Notes: generated from the sequence alone by a model not told the origin. DNA of 64,000 nucleotides from Bacillus salipaludis (GCF_004358205.1 NZ_SMYO01000008.1:62001-126000); one strand, 5' to 3'; shown: positions 26,355 through 35,892, counted from the first letter of the stretch. A program made the numbers and translations.

Positions 26355-26804
26355 CTAAGATGCGAAATTTTCCGAATCACCAAGACCCAACTCCGGCGGT
26401 TGTTTCCGGAAAAACTTTGTGATGAACAGCAAATGAATGATTCCTATGAGACTTTCTATTTTTTTAACAAAATTATTAAGTAAATCATAGTTATCAAACA
26501 AATCGTACTCGACCACGCCAAAGAACGTTCCATCTTTTTCATAGATAGGGTACCGCGTACTAATGAGGGTCGCATTTTCTAAAAAATAAGGGTCAGCAAT
26601 GGCGGGTGTTTTCATTTCGACCGTTTTATGAATTTTCGTGGTGGGAATCACATCGTGAACATGTTTTCCAATAATCTCTTTCAGATCCACCTTAATGGAG
26701 TCTGCCGTTTTTTGATTCATATATATGATTTTCGCATCTTTATCCACTACAACTAACCCGTCAATATATTCTAAAATTAAGTGACATTGCTCCAATGAAA
26801 GCAT
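26355..26804 (-). CDS. PAS-domain protein, probably a truncated sigma-54 regulator
   Basis: 149 residues. The first 118 form a PAS sensor domain (LEYIDGLVVVDKDAKIIYMN; TRYPIYEKDGTFFGVVEYD) followed by the start of the linker helix DLLNNFVKKIESL. This arrangement is usual at the N-terminus of Firmicute sigma-54-dependent activators. The sequence then changes to IGIIHLLFITKFFRKQPPE and stops, with no AAA+ or DNA-binding domain downstream. I infer a 3' deletion or frameshift that replaced the effector part. It may be a free PAS protein or a remnant. Confidence 0.6.
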   Translation of the reverse strand: MLSLEQCHLILEYIDGLVVVDKDAKIIYMNQKTADSIKVDLKEIIGKHVHDVIPTTKIHKTVEMKTPAIADPYFLENATLISTRYPIYEKDGTFFGVVEYDLFDNYDLLNNFVKKIESLIGIIHLLFITKFFRKQPPELGLGDSENFAS

Positions 26805-26929
26805 AATACATCCTCCCAGGAATTTAATCTGGTAACAAACTTTATTAATATAAAGATGTTACCATTTTTCCTATTTTTCCGTTATCATAAAATTTAGTTA
26901 ATAGATTTTTAATAGAACGGAGCGATGGT

Positions 26930-27892
26930 ATGGAAAAGAGAAAAATGGTCATTACCAATAAATTAACACAGCAGCAAGTTAACCTAATCCAAGAAATCAT
27001 CCCTGATTGGGAATTAATCGTAGGAAAAGATAAAGAAATTTGGCAAGAACACCTGCAGGATGCAGAAATTATTGCCGGTTGGAAACGGGGGCTTGAAGAA
27101 TCTTGCCTCACCCCTGATTCAAAACTAAAATGGCTTCAGACATGGAGTGCCGGAGTCAACTCCCTGCCACTTGAAAAACTGGAATCAAAAAACGTTTTTG
27201 TGACGAGCGCTAATGGTGTGCATTCCTACCCTATTTCTGAAACCATCTTTGGCTTAATGCTAGGGTTAACGAGAAAAATCCATACCTATGTAAAGAACCA
27301 ACAATCGAAAAAATGGCACCATGCAAACATGGGCTTGGAATTGCATGAAAAGACGATTGGAATTTTAGGTGTTGGGGCAATCGGAAAGGAAACCGCAAAA
27401 ATAGCGAAAGCCTTTGGTATGCATGTAATCGGCGTCCGTCACTCAGGAAATCCTGAAGAATATGTCGATGAAATGTATACACCGAACAAACTCGATGCCC
27501 TCCTGCCAAATTGTGATTATGTTGTGATTACAATGCCATTAACGAAGGAAACGTATCAATTAATCGGAAAAGAGCAATTTGATCAAATGAAACCTTCTGC
27601 CTTTTTCATTAATATTGGCCGTGGTGAAATTGTCGTAGAAAAGGATTTGGTTCAAGCCCTACAAAACGGAAAAATTTCCGGTGCTGGGCTCGATGTTTTT
27701 GAAAAAGAACCATTGACTGAAGACAGTCCGTTATGGGAAATGGAGAACGTGATTATTACCCCACACACCTCCGGCTCAACTGAACATTATAATCAGCGGG
27801 TAATTGAAAAAATACTTATTCCAAATTTAAAAAGCTATCTTTCCGAACAAACTCCATCAGAAAATCTAGTAGATTTTTCGAAAGGCTACTAG
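26930..27892 (+). CDS. D-2-hydroxyacid dehydrogenase (NAD-dependent)
   Basis: 320-residue enzyme that interconverts a 2-oxoacid and a D-2-hydroxyacid. The Rossmann motif is GILGVGAIGKETAKIA, the catalytic Arg block is AFFINIGRGEIV, Glu lies in DVFEKEPL, and the catalytic His in ITPHTSGS. It belongs to the phosphoglycerate dehydrogenase-like branch, but lacks the ACT regulatory domain of SerA and has no serine genes nearby. ATG 26930 is preceded by CGGAGCGATGGT. It is followed 6 bp later by a GDPD gene on the same strand. Substrate unknown. Confidence 0.88.
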   Translation: MEKRKMVITNKLTQQQVNLIQEIIPDWELIVGKDKEIWQEHLQDAEIIAGWKRGLEESCLTPDSKLKWLQTWSAGVNSLPLEKLESKNVFVTSANGVHSYPISETIFGLMLGLTRKIHTYVKNQQSKKWHHANMGLELHEKTIGILGVGAIGKETAKIAKAFGMHVIGVRHSGNPEEYVDEMYTPNKLDALLPNCDYVVITMPLTKETYQLIGKEQFDQMKPSAFFINIGRGEIVVEKDLVQALQNGKISGAGLDVFEKEPLTEDSPLWEMENVIITPHTSGSTEHYNQRVIEKILIPNLKSYLSEQTPSENLVDFSKGY

Positions 27893-27898
27893 TGGTCT

Positions 27899-28831
27899 AT
27901 GGCGCAAATCACCATTGATAAAACAAAAAGGCGAGGCGTCAAATTTTTAAAGATTCTTGTACCGGCTCTTCTTCTTTTTCTGCTCGCTGTTAATCTTTTG
28001 CCCGTTCAGCCTATTAAGGAGAAGCCATTTTTCAAAAATAACCGTCCATTGGTTGTTGCCCATCAAGGCGGTGAACTGCTCGCTCCCTCCAATACAATTG
28101 CGTCATTTTCTAATGCAGCAAAACTTGGGGTTGATGCACTCGAAACTGACCTCCATATAACAAAAGATGGGCAGTTAGTAGCCATCCATGACCCGACTGT
28201 TGACCGGACAACAAATGGACATGGGGCTGTAAAAGACTTGACCCTGAAGGAAATCCAAAAGCTTGATGCCGGGTACCATTTTAAAGACGTGCACGGCCAA
28301 TACAGTTTTCGTGGCAAAGGTGTTTATATTCCAACCGCTGAAGAGATTTTTCAAAGGTTCGGGAACATGAGGATTGAGATGGAGATTAAGGATGATAATC
28401 CGCCGAAGCGATATGAAGAAATGGCTAAAAAGCTCTGGGCTTTAATTGAAAAGTATCACATGGAGGATAAAATACTTGTTGCCTCTTTTGACCAAAATAT
28501 TCTTAAAACCTTTGATAAGTACGCAAAGCAGCGAGTGGCTACTTGTGCTGGTAAACAAGAGGTAACAAAATTTGTTGTGTTTCATAAGTTCTTTTTACGA
28601 GATTTATATCAGCCGCAGGTGGATGATTTTCAGTTACCCGTTGCGGATAGCGGTTTCGATTTAAAGGACAAGAAATTGATTGATGGTGCACATCGGCGCG
28701 GCATGCAAGTTCATTACTGGACCATTGATGATCCGAAAACAATGAAAAAATTAATTGCAGCCGGGGCAGATGGGATCCTAACCAACAGGCCGGACCTGCT
28801 GCTTAAAGTGATGAAAGAAATGGGGATATAA
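27899..28831 (+). CDS. Membrane-anchored glycerophosphodiester phosphodiesterase
   Basis: 310-residue GDPD-family protein that hydrolyses glycerophosphodiesters to glycerol-3-phosphate and an alcohol. One N-terminal hydrophobic helix (about residues 18-35) anchors it with the catalytic domain outside. Active-site features are HQGG (H55, in place of the more usual HRG), the metal ligands in ETDLHITKDG, and IHDPTVDRTTNG. The C-terminal part has WTIDDPKTMKKLIAAGADGILTNRP. The start is only 6 bp after the dehydrogenase stop with a poor ribosome site, so translation is probably coupled. Confidence 0.88.
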   Translation: MAQITIDKTKRRGVKFLKILVPALLLFLLAVNLLPVQPIKEKPFFKNNRPLVVAHQGGELLAPSNTIASFSNAAKLGVDALETDLHITKDGQLVAIHDPTVDRTTNGHGAVKDLTLKEIQKLDAGYHFKDVHGQYSFRGKGVYIPTAEEIFQRFGNMRIEMEIKDDNPPKRYEEMAKKLWALIEKYHMEDKILVASFDQNILKTFDKYAKQRVATCAGKQEVTKFVVFHKFFLRDLYQPQVDDFQLPVADSGFDLKDKKLIDGAHRRGMQVHYWTIDDPKTMKKLIAAGADGILTNRPDLLLKVMKEMGI

Positions 28832-28835
28832 TACG

Positions 28836-28878
28836 AAAGGCTGCAGATTGATTGATAACCAACCGACAGCCTTTTTTT
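28836..28878. terminator. Terminator between GDPD and dynamin-like gene
   Basis: AAAGGCTG ... CGACAGCCTTTTTTT hairpin with a 20-base loop, lying between the two convergent stops. Confidence 0.7.
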
Positions 28879-28879
28879 A

Positions 28880-31624
28880 TTAATAAACCGTTTGTGCCCC
28901 TTTACCCGCAACCGTCATCCATTCAAACTGTCGAAGTCTAACCTCAAACAATGTCAATGGGTCGCGGAATAGTTCAGGATTGGTGTTCATTTTTCCAAGC
29001 AAATCTTGATTCGTTTCAATTTCTGATTGCGCTTCTTCAATTGCTCGCGATACCACGCTTGCCGGGCCTCTAAAAAACAAGCTAATATCCCGTTCCAACG
29101 CTTTTTCAAATAATTCAAATTGCTGGAAAAAACGATCATTTACCAGTGCAACCGTTTCAGAATAATCCTCATTCTCCACAAATGCTTTGTACTTATTGAA
29201 CAACATGGTTTTGTTTTGCGACAACGCACCTAACAGCTTCCCTGCACTTTTTAACAAGAACTGTGATGGGGTACGGCGCAGCAGGATATTAACAGGCTCT
29301 AAGATGAATCGGCTTGTCATTCGATCCGTATCCCTCCGCCAATCATCAAGAACCTTAAAATCACATTCCAGCTTAAACCGTTCCTCTCCATACATGACAT
29401 TGAAGCCTTCCGCCATTTCGTCTAAAAATTGTTGGCTTTGAATGAATTCCTCTTTCGTTTGCCCAATCCACTCCTGCAACGAAGTATAGTATTTCGGAAG
29501 AATCGTCTGCTCTAAATATTCTTGCATTCTTTTATTCATTTCGTTATTTAGCTCAAGATGAATATTGCTAAAATCGCTATTTTCTTTGATTAATAGAGAG
29601 CATTCCTTCAGCATTTTCGGTATTACATCAGAAATTTCCTTCTGAAGTTCCGTCTTAATGAGTCCATAGCTCCTTGAAATGGTCTCAGCTTTTTGTGATT
29701 CGGTATCCTTTAGTTGATTAAGGGCTCCGGTCAATTTCAAGTGCATCTCTTCATTCCATCGTACCGATTCAATTAATTGGTTCTCCACATCAATACGTTT
29801 TTGCAGCAGCTCTGTAATGGTAGAACGGATAAAAAATAATAATTTTGCCAGCCGTTTATCTTCAAGATTTCTAGTATGCTTAATCGATTGGATAAACTCA
29901 GTCAACTCACTTAACTGCTGACCGCGATCATTTTGCGACGAAAACGCCAAAACCTTCGAATCTGGTAAATAGGAATTGATTTCCGCCTTTGTTTCATTAA
30001 AAATCCGTACGGTATCCTGTTCATTCGCAATCGTATCCATTTTATTCAGCAGAAAATGGATTGGAACATTCGGTGCCTGGTCATGGATTTGTGAGAGAAT
30101 TCCCCGCTCCTTAGCAGTAAAGGGTGCATTGGCATCTAGCACAAATAACACCGTATCTGCCGCATGAATCTGTTTCATCACTTCATACTGATTCCCATTT
30201 AGCCCAGGAGTATCAATCATTGCAAGTCGATTCTCCTTCAAAAATGGATTAGGCCGCTTAAATTCAATCAGCGACTCTAATGCATTCCGACGCCGATCCA
30301 TTCTTTCTTGAAAGTCAACTAGGTCCGTCAATTGAACCGTTTCCTTATTGTTGATTTCATCTATTTCAAGTTCCGGATGGTCCTTAAACATAACAACAGA
30401 TGAAGTGGGACTATCCTGCAAATCTTCACCGGAAATCATATTGATAAAAGTTGATTTGCCACTACCGCTCAATCCGGTTAGTAAAAGATGATGGGTTTCA
30501 AAATCAATTAGCTGCTGAACCATCCACTTTAGACGATGATTCTCTCCCATATCGTGTGCTTCTGCCCAATGTAAAATCGATTCAAACAGCTTTAGGCATT
30601 CTTCGAGTTCGTCGATTTCATGATCCATTTTACTGATAAACTTTTCAGCCTCACTCACAATCAGCATATTAATGCTTACTGGAAATAACTCATTCCAAGA
30701 AAGGACCGCAGCTGACGCCAAAACAAGTTGGGAAGAATTCGAGATCCGAATCCAATTAGAAAGTACATCAGGAATTATATCAGTTAATTCCTTAATCAAA
30801 TAGCTTCCATCTATCAAGCTGAAATAGGTTTCTTTAAAAAGGGCAGAAAGTTTTTCCCAGTGTTCGTTTTGATCCATTTCCAAATTGGATAAAAGGTAAT
30901 TGATTTCTTTTAACCAGGTAAAATAGCAATCTTCCGTTTTATAACTGTTCCAAAGTGCAGCGGTCAGCTCTTCAAATTGCTTCCTATCTAAGGTATAAAC
31001 CACGTTCAAGGCATGTGAAAAATAGCCTGGTAAAAGACGTTTTGTTACACCATTATTCACATAGGAGTTTACAATTCCGAACCATTCCGATGACTCTGTA
31101 CGAATGGCCTCATTCACTGCAAGTTCGATGGCATTTTGCCAATCCTGCCGTTCCTCAAAAAACTTTCTGGCGATTTCTGTAACCTGCGGATAATCCGGAT
31201 TGGAAAGAACCGTTTTCTTGATGACTTCGACTGCTGAGTCCATTTTTCCGCGTTCAATATAAAGTGTAAATAACTGTAAAGATACTTCAGTCTTTAAGGT
31301 AAGATTGTCGGTTTCAATAGCGGTATACAAGTCCTCCGCATTGGACAACAGCCCCATTTCGTAATAAGCATCTGCTGTATTTTTTTGCGCCCATGGCTCC
31401 AGTTCATTAATAATATTTCCCCATTTAAAAATGGCTGTCTCAAAGTCTCTATTGTGAAAATACACTTCACCTTGTGCAAAACGTATATAGGCTAAATCCG
31501 GTATATCCTTTTGCATTTCTTCTTGATAGGCATCCCCGAGAACACGAATCGGATGTACCTCTTCATGTTCATTAATGAACATGCTATAGTACTGTTTCTC
31601 TGTTAGCTGCTTTTCTACCGACAT
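28880..31624 (-). CDS. Dynamin-like large GTPase with helical-repeat N-terminus
   Basis: 914 residues from ATG 31624, which has GGAGGG six bases upstream; a longer frame lacks one. Residues 1-365 look like helical TPR-type repeats (AYYEMGLLSNAEDLYTAI; LFTLYIERGKMDSAVEVI). A dynamin-type GTPase domain follows: G1 GLSGSGKST (384-392), G3 DTPG (471-474) and G4 NKMD (527-530). The remaining 350 residues are predicted long helices, with no clear transmembrane segment. Bacterial dynamin-like proteins remodel or protect membranes, but this N-terminal fusion is not one I can name. Convergent with GDPD. Function unknown. Confidence 0.8.
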   Translation of the reverse strand: MSVEKQLTEKQYYSMFINEHEEVHPIRVLGDAYQEEMQKDIPDLAYIRFAQGEVYFHNRDFETAIFKWGNIINELEPWAQKNTADAYYEMGLLSNAEDLYTAIETDNLTLKTEVSLQLFTLYIERGKMDSAVEVIKKTVLSNPDYPQVTEIARKFFEERQDWQNAIELAVNEAIRTESSEWFGIVNSYVNNGVTKRLLPGYFSHALNVVYTLDRKQFEELTAALWNSYKTEDCYFTWLKEINYLLSNLEMDQNEHWEKLSALFKETYFSLIDGSYLIKELTDIIPDVLSNWIRISNSSQLVLASAAVLSWNELFPVSINMLIVSEAEKFISKMDHEIDELEECLKLFESILHWAEAHDMGENHRLKWMVQQLIDFETHHLLLTGLSGSGKSTFINMISGEDLQDSPTSSVVMFKDHPELEIDEINNKETVQLTDLVDFQERMDRRRNALESLIEFKRPNPFLKENRLAMIDTPGLNGNQYEVMKQIHAADTVLFVLDANAPFTAKERGILSQIHDQAPNVPIHFLLNKMDTIANEQDTVRIFNETKAEINSYLPDSKVLAFSSQNDRGQQLSELTEFIQSIKHTRNLEDKRLAKLLFFIRSTITELLQKRIDVENQLIESVRWNEEMHLKLTGALNQLKDTESQKAETISRSYGLIKTELQKEISDVIPKMLKECSLLIKENSDFSNIHLELNNEMNKRMQEYLEQTILPKYYTSLQEWIGQTKEEFIQSQQFLDEMAEGFNVMYGEERFKLECDFKVLDDWRRDTDRMTSRFILEPVNILLRRTPSQFLLKSAGKLLGALSQNKTMLFNKYKAFVENEDYSETVALVNDRFFQQFELFEKALERDISLFFRGPASVVSRAIEEAQSEIETNQDLLGKMNTNPELFRDPLTLFEVRLRQFEWMTVAGKGAQTVY

Positions 31625-31753
31625 TGTTTTCCCTCCAATTGCAAGCACTTCTATGTCATTCATATGGAAAAGAGGCATATTTATTCCTCATACTATTCGA
31701 ACAATGGGACGATTATAAGTCCATAACAGAATAATTCTACCAAATGAATTTTT

Positions 31754-31811
31754 AAAAGCGATTTCAGTTATGTTTCATTTTGGAGACAAAGCTTTTCAAA
31801 TCGCTTTTTTT
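31754..31811. other. Long-range hairpin with T run in a divergent gap
   Basis: AAAAGCGATTT (31754-31764) pairs with AAATCGCTTTTTTT (31798-31811) across about 33 bases. It resembles a terminator or attenuator on the plus strand and lies upstream of the TATAAT at 31828-31833 that probably serves the next gene. The rest of the 239-bp gap shows nothing else I recognise. Confidence 0.35.
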
Positions 31812-31863
31812 CTCCGCTTTTACACCGTATAATGATGTCAAAGAAAGCTAAGGAGCAATCATT

Positions 31864-32391
31864 TTGGAAAAGGAACAGGCAATCTCACTCAGTAATTGTA
31901 TAGAAAAGTGGAATGGAACTGGCTATGAAATCACTCAGTTAAAAACAATTGACAATACTTTACCAAAGTTTCATCAATGGACAAATGGAAAATCTGTTGT
32001 AGCGGGTTATAGAGTTACCCGGATTGACTATGATACAAGCTACTACTTTATATTTATTGACTGGCATCGAAACGACAAGTATTATTTAGTGATTTATACG
32101 CATGATAAATCGACGACCGTCGCTGAAATTCGTAATGTGGAAGAAATTAACGGCGACCAGCATCTGTTATGGACATATAATCCATTAAAGAGGGACGGAA
32201 AAAATGCAGAACGTAAAGCCTACTTTAAACAAATGTTTGGCTCTGTGACTGTTCAGATTAAGCTTCCATCATCCCCCCTTGAGTTAGCCGAATTCTTTAG
32301 CCAACTATTTCTTCTTTGTTCAAGAAGGATAAAAGCGGACCGGATTGTCGAAGTCTTTGACTTTGATGATCCACATAAACTAGAACGATAG
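31864..32391 (+). CDS. Hypothetical protein, 175 aa
   Basis: I do not recognise this protein. It starts with TTG at 31864 behind AAGGAG (nine bases). It is soluble and rich in aromatic residues in the middle (YDTSYYFIFIDWHRNDKYYLVI), and ends with a helix (SPLELAEFFSQLFLLC) and an acidic/basic tail. Its stop is followed at once by a strong terminator, so it is a single-gene unit, divergent from the dynamin-like gene. Confidence 0.7.
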   Translation: MEKEQAISLSNCIEKWNGTGYEITQLKTIDNTLPKFHQWTNGKSVVAGYRVTRIDYDTSYYFIFIDWHRNDKYYLVIYTHDKSTTVAEIRNVEEINGDQHLLWTYNPLKRDGKNAERKAYFKQMFGSVTVQIKLPSSPLELAEFFSQLFLLCSRRIKADRIVEVFDFDDPHKLER

Positions 32392-32397
32392 TAAATT

Positions 32398-32428
32398 GAA
32401 AGGGAGGCCATTAGCGGGCCTCCCTTTC
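32398..32428. terminator. Bidirectional terminator
   Basis: GAAAGGGAGGCC-ATTAGC-GGGCCTCCCTTTC between the 175-aa gene and the ABC ATPase gene on the opposite strand. Confidence 0.85.
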
Positions 32429-32434
32429 ACAAGA

Positions 32435-33157
32435 TTATAAAACCTTACTCAAAAATGATTTCGTTCTCTCTTCTTGCGGGTTATCAAATAGCTCACTTGG
32501 AACATTTTCCTCGACAATCAGGCCGCCATCCATGAAAATAACCCGGTCTCCAACTTCCTTGGCAAAGCCCATTTCATGCGTGACGACAACCATCGTCATG
32601 CCTTCTTTTGCGAGCTGCTTCATTACCTCTAACACTTCACCGACCATTTCTGGATCAAGCGCTGAGGTTGGCTCATCGAAAAGCATGATTTTCGGCTCCA
32701 TCGCCAGTGCCCTTGCAATTGCAACCCGCTGTTTTTGCCCTCCGGAAAGCGAATCCGGATAGGCATCCGCTTTTTCTGCTAATCCTACCTTTTTCAATAA
32801 ATCCAGACCTTTTGATTTCGCCTTTTCGGCAGATACATTCCTTACCTTCATCGGTGCCAGCATTATATTTTCAATGACGGTTTTATGCGGAAATAGGTTA
32901 AATTGCTGAAACACCATTCCTACTTCTGTTCGCACTTTATTAATATCTGTCTTTTTATCAGTTATATCGATTCCCTCAATCAAGACATGTCCGCCTGTGA
33001 TGGTTTCTAGTAAGTTAATACAGCGAAGAAAAGTGGATTTCCCTGATCCGGAAGGCCCGATGACAACAACCACTTCCTGGGGTTTTACGGTAACATTAAT
33101 ATCTTTTAAAACTTCATGATTACCAAAGCTTTTTTTCAAATTGGTTACTTTAATCAT
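32435..33157 (-). CDS. Polar amino acid ABC transporter ATPase (GlnQ-like)
   Basis: 240-residue ATPase of the polar-amino-acid uptake family. Walker A is GPSGSGKST, the Q loop is [10 protein letters not shown], the signature is [15 protein letters not shown], Walker B is [14 protein letters not shown], and the switch His lies in [10 protein letters not shown]. It overlaps the permease gene by 4 bp (ATGA), so the two are translationally coupled. It energises uptake of the ligand delivered by the two binding proteins upstream. Confidence 0.93.
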   Translation of the reverse strand: MIKVTNLKKSFGNHEVLKDINVTVKPQEVVVVIGPSGSGKSTFLRCINLLETITGGHVLIEGIDITDKKTDINKVRTEVGMVFQQFNLFPHKTVIENIMLAPMKVRNVSAEKAKSKGLDLLKKVGLAEKADAYPDSLSGGQKQRVAIARALAMEPKIMLFDEPTSALDPEMVGEVLEVMKQLAKEGMTMVVVTHEMGFAKEVGDRVIFMDGGLIVEENVPSELFDNPQEERTKSFLSKVL

Positions 33158-33810
33158 TCTGTGGCCAACCTTCTTTCAAGTCGAGATAACAGGAAGCTTA
33201 AGGAAAGAGTTAACACTAAATAAATCGCTGCTGCTGTAAGATATGGCTCCCACACACGGTAATACTGCCCTTGCATGGCTTGTCCCCAGTACATAAGCTC
33301 TGGTGCCGCAATGAGCGCTGCGAGGGAGGAATCTTTGATTAATACAATAAATTCATTTCCAAGTGGCGGAATCATACGTTTAAAGGCCTGCGGCAAGATG
33401 ACAAATCGCATTGATTGTACATGGTTCATACCTAATGAACGGGCTGCTTCCATTTGTCCTTTATCAATTGATTGAATCCCGGCACGGAAGATTTCAGCGA
33501 TGTAGGCAGCTGAGTTTAAAGAAAGTGCAACAATGGCAGCCACAATCGCATTGGTTTCGCCAAGGAATACTGGAACCACAGCAAAATGGATGAGCAATAT
33601 TTGAACCATAAACGGTGTCCCGCGGAAAAAGGCAATATACCATTTAAACGGTAGCGCTGCCCATTGATTTTTCATCATTTTTCCTAATCCAATTAATAGC
33701 CCCAGTACTGTTCCAATGATGATACTGCCAATGGAAAGCCCAATGGTTAATAGGGTTCCCTTCAAGAAAAAAGGACCATACTCAGCTAATAAATCCCAAC
33801 GAAAATCCAT
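33154..33810 (-). CDS. Polar amino acid ABC transporter permease
   Basis: 218-residue HisM/GlnP-type permease with five or so helices. It starts [19 protein letters not shown] and contains the conserved EAA-type loop [34 protein letters not shown] that docks on the ATPase. It probably acts as a homodimer, since only one permease gene is present. Expression relative to the binding proteins would be reduced by the hairpin at 33893-33933. Confidence 0.92.
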   Translation of the reverse strand: MDFRWDLLAEYGPFFLKGTLLTIGLSIGSIIIGTVLGLLIGLGKMMKNQWAALPFKWYIAFFRGTPFMVQILLIHFAVVPVFLGETNAIVAAIVALSLNSAAYIAEIFRAGIQSIDKGQMEAARSLGMNHVQSMRFVILPQAFKRMIPPLGNEFIVLIKDSSLAALIAAPELMYWGQAMQGQYYRVWEPYLTAAAIYLVLTLSLSFLLSRLERRLATE

Positions 33811-33892
33811 TCATTGACCCCCTCAATCTTTTTAAAAATCCACCTTTTATACTTTAGTTATTTATCGCAATAAAATATTTTAAGCAGATGCA

Positions 33893-33933
33893 AAAATTGC
33901 GTAACTGCTAGTATTCTAGAGTTACGCAATTTT
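33893..33933 (-). terminator. Intercistronic attenuator between binding protein and permease
   Basis: Minus strand AAAATTGCGTAACT...AGTTACGCAATTTTTGC, a 14-bp stem after the binding-protein stop. Such hairpins give excess binding protein over membrane subunits. Confidence 0.75.
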
Positions 33934-33939
33934 CATCTT

Positions 33940-34752
33940 CTATTGTTGCTTTAACGAATTCAAATCCGGTTCAAACTTAAACCATTTTTGATAAATTTTT
34001 GTGTATTCACCGTTTTCCATCATTTTCTTAATCGCCTGATCAAATTCTGCCTTTATCTTACTTCCTTTTGGAAACAATACGCCATAAAACTCTTTAGCAA
34101 ATGCAGAGTCATCTGGAATGACAACAAAATTTTCATTTGGATTATTTTTTACATATTGCTCAACAACTGTGTTATCAGCGACCACTGCATCGGTACCGCC
34201 GCTCTTAAGCTCCATAATCGCTAGATTATTATCTTTGAACTTTTTAAGTTTCGAATTATTTTTTCCAAACAGAGCTTCTACCGCTGATTGACCTGTTGTA
34301 CCATTCTGTACGGCAACTACTTTCCCTTTCAGATCTGCAGCACTTTTAATTGCACTACTTTTCGGAACTAAAATTTCATTTTTAGATAAAAAGTATGGAG
34401 TAGAGAAGTCATAGGTTTGTTTGCGTTCGTCATTGATGGTGATTGCACCAACTCCGATATCAGCATTTTTCCCTTTCACTTCAACAAATAGCGGTTCCCA
34501 GCCCACATGCTCAACTTTGATGCTATAACCGGCTTCTTTAGCAGCCGCCTGGATTAAATCAATATCAAAGCCAACAATTTTCCCTTTATCCATATATTCA
34601 AATGGCGCATAAGCAGCATTTGTTACGACTCGTAAAGTCTTCTTTTGATCTCCTTTTGCACTGCCATTTGTCTTTTCGCTCGTTCCACAAGCTGATAGAA
34701 CAAACATCAATGCCACAACTAAAATGGTAGAAAAAATCTTAACCTTCTTCAT
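33940..34752 (-). CDS. Polar amino acid binding lipoprotein, copy 2
   Basis: 270-residue solute-binding lipoprotein with lipobox LSAC and the family stretch YAPFEYMDKGKIVGFDIDL that cradles the amino acid. Also seen are ADIGVGAITINDERKQTYDFS and AVQNGTTGQSAVEAL. It aligns without gaps to the neighbouring copy at 35005-35817 over all 270 residues, with most positions identical, so one is a tandem duplicate. Its differences cluster around residues 60-105 (DIDLIQAAAKEAG, GKNADIGVGA), which line the ligand pocket in this family, so the copies may prefer different amino acids. Confidence 0.92.
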   Translation of the reverse strand: MKKVKIFSTILVVALMFVLSACGTSEKTNGSAKGDQKKTLRVVTNAAYAPFEYMDKGKIVGFDIDLIQAAAKEAGYSIKVEHVGWEPLFVEVKGKNADIGVGAITINDERKQTYDFSTPYFLSKNEILVPKSSAIKSAADLKGKVVAVQNGTTGQSAVEALFGKNNSKLKKFKDNNLAIMELKSGGTDAVVADNTVVEQYVKNNPNENFVVIPDDSAFAKEFYGVLFPKGSKIKAEFDQAIKKMMENGEYTKIYQKWFKFEPDLNSLKQQ

Positions 34753-34962
34753 TTTGTACCCCCCAATATTTTTCTATAAAAATATTAATAATATTTCGAA
34801 TATATAATATTATAACCTATTTTTAAAGATTTTTCTACAAATATCAGGAATATTTTGAACATACATGATTATAACTACCACTGCATTCTTATTCAATATG
34901 TAATAAATTACTATTTCAATATGGTAAATAATGGTTTGATCGCATATTTTTTGATAGGAATA

Positions 34963-34997
34963 AAAATTGCGTAACGGCAAAGGGTTACGCAACTTAA
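34963..34997 (-). terminator. Hairpin after binding-protein copy 1
   Basis: Minus strand GTTGCGTAACCC-N5-GTTACGCAATTTTT, nearly the same sequence as the hairpin behind copy 2. This shows that gene and terminator were duplicated together. Confidence 0.8.
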
Positions 34998-35004
34998 TTC
35001 TTTC

Positions 35005-35817
35005 CTATTGTTGTTTCAATGCATTTAAATCCGGATCAACCTTAAACCATTTTTGATAAACCTTTGTGTATTCCCCATTCTCAATCACTTTTTGAATCGC
35101 TTTATCAAAATCAGCTTTTAACTTGCTGTCCTTTGCAAACATTAATCCATAGAATTCTTTATCAAATGCAGAGTCATCTGGAATGACTACAAAATTTTCA
35201 TTTGGATTATTTTTTACATATTGTTCAACTACTGTGTTATCAGCAACAACTGCATCGGCACCGCCGCTCTTAAGTTCCATAATCGCTAGATTGTTGTTTT
35301 TGAATTTTTTAAGATTCGAATTATTTTTACCAATTAGCGCTTCGACTGCTTCCTGGCCAGTTGTACCATTTTGTACGGCAACTACTTTATCTTTTAGATC
35401 TGCAGCACTCTTAATTGGGCTATCCTTTGGAACTAAGATTTCGTTTTTTGAAAGGAAGTATGGAGTAGAAAAATCATATGTTTGTTTACGCTCATCATTG
35501 ATGGTAATGGCAGAAATTCCACCATCGGCCGTCTTTCCTTTAATTTCTACGAATAACGGATCCCAGCCAACATGTTCAAGTTTTACATTATATCCTGCTT
35601 CTTTTGCTACAACATTAAGGAAGTCTACATCAAAACCAACTACTTTACCCTTATCCATATACTCGAATGGTGCATAGGCCGCATCGGTTACGAACCGTAA
35701 AGTTTTCTTTTCCTCTTTTTTGGGACTGGCATCTGTTTTTTCACTTGTACCACAAGCAGATAAAACAAACATCAAGGAAAAGACTAGAAGCGTTGAAAAG
35801 ATTTTGAACTTTTTCAT
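35005..35817 (-). CDS. Polar amino acid binding lipoprotein, copy 1
   Basis: 270-residue lipoprotein (lipobox LSAC) of the polar-amino-acid binding family, gapless paralogue of the product of 33940-34752. Here the pocket region reads VGFDVDFLNVVAKEAG and TADGGISAITINDERKQ. It is the promoter-proximal gene of the transporter locus; a candidate CodY site lies 76 bp upstream of its start. It is followed by its own terminator hairpin, so it may be made mainly as a separate short message while also feeding the shared permease/ATPase. Confidence 0.92.
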   Translation of the reverse strand: MKKFKIFSTLLVFSLMFVLSACGTSEKTDASPKKEEKKTLRFVTDAAYAPFEYMDKGKVVGFDVDFLNVVAKEAGYNVKLEHVGWDPLFVEIKGKTADGGISAITINDERKQTYDFSTPYFLSKNEILVPKDSPIKSAADLKDKVVAVQNGTTGQEAVEALIGKNNSNLKKFKNNNLAIMELKSGGADAVVADNTVVEQYVKNNPNENFVVIPDDSAFDKEFYGLMFAKDSKLKADFDKAIQKVIENGEYTKVYQKWFKVDPDLNALKQQ

Positions 35818-35892
35818 TTTCTACCTCCAATGTTTTTTTATAAAAATATCAATAATATTTAGAATATACAATAATGCCTATCATTTTTAAAG

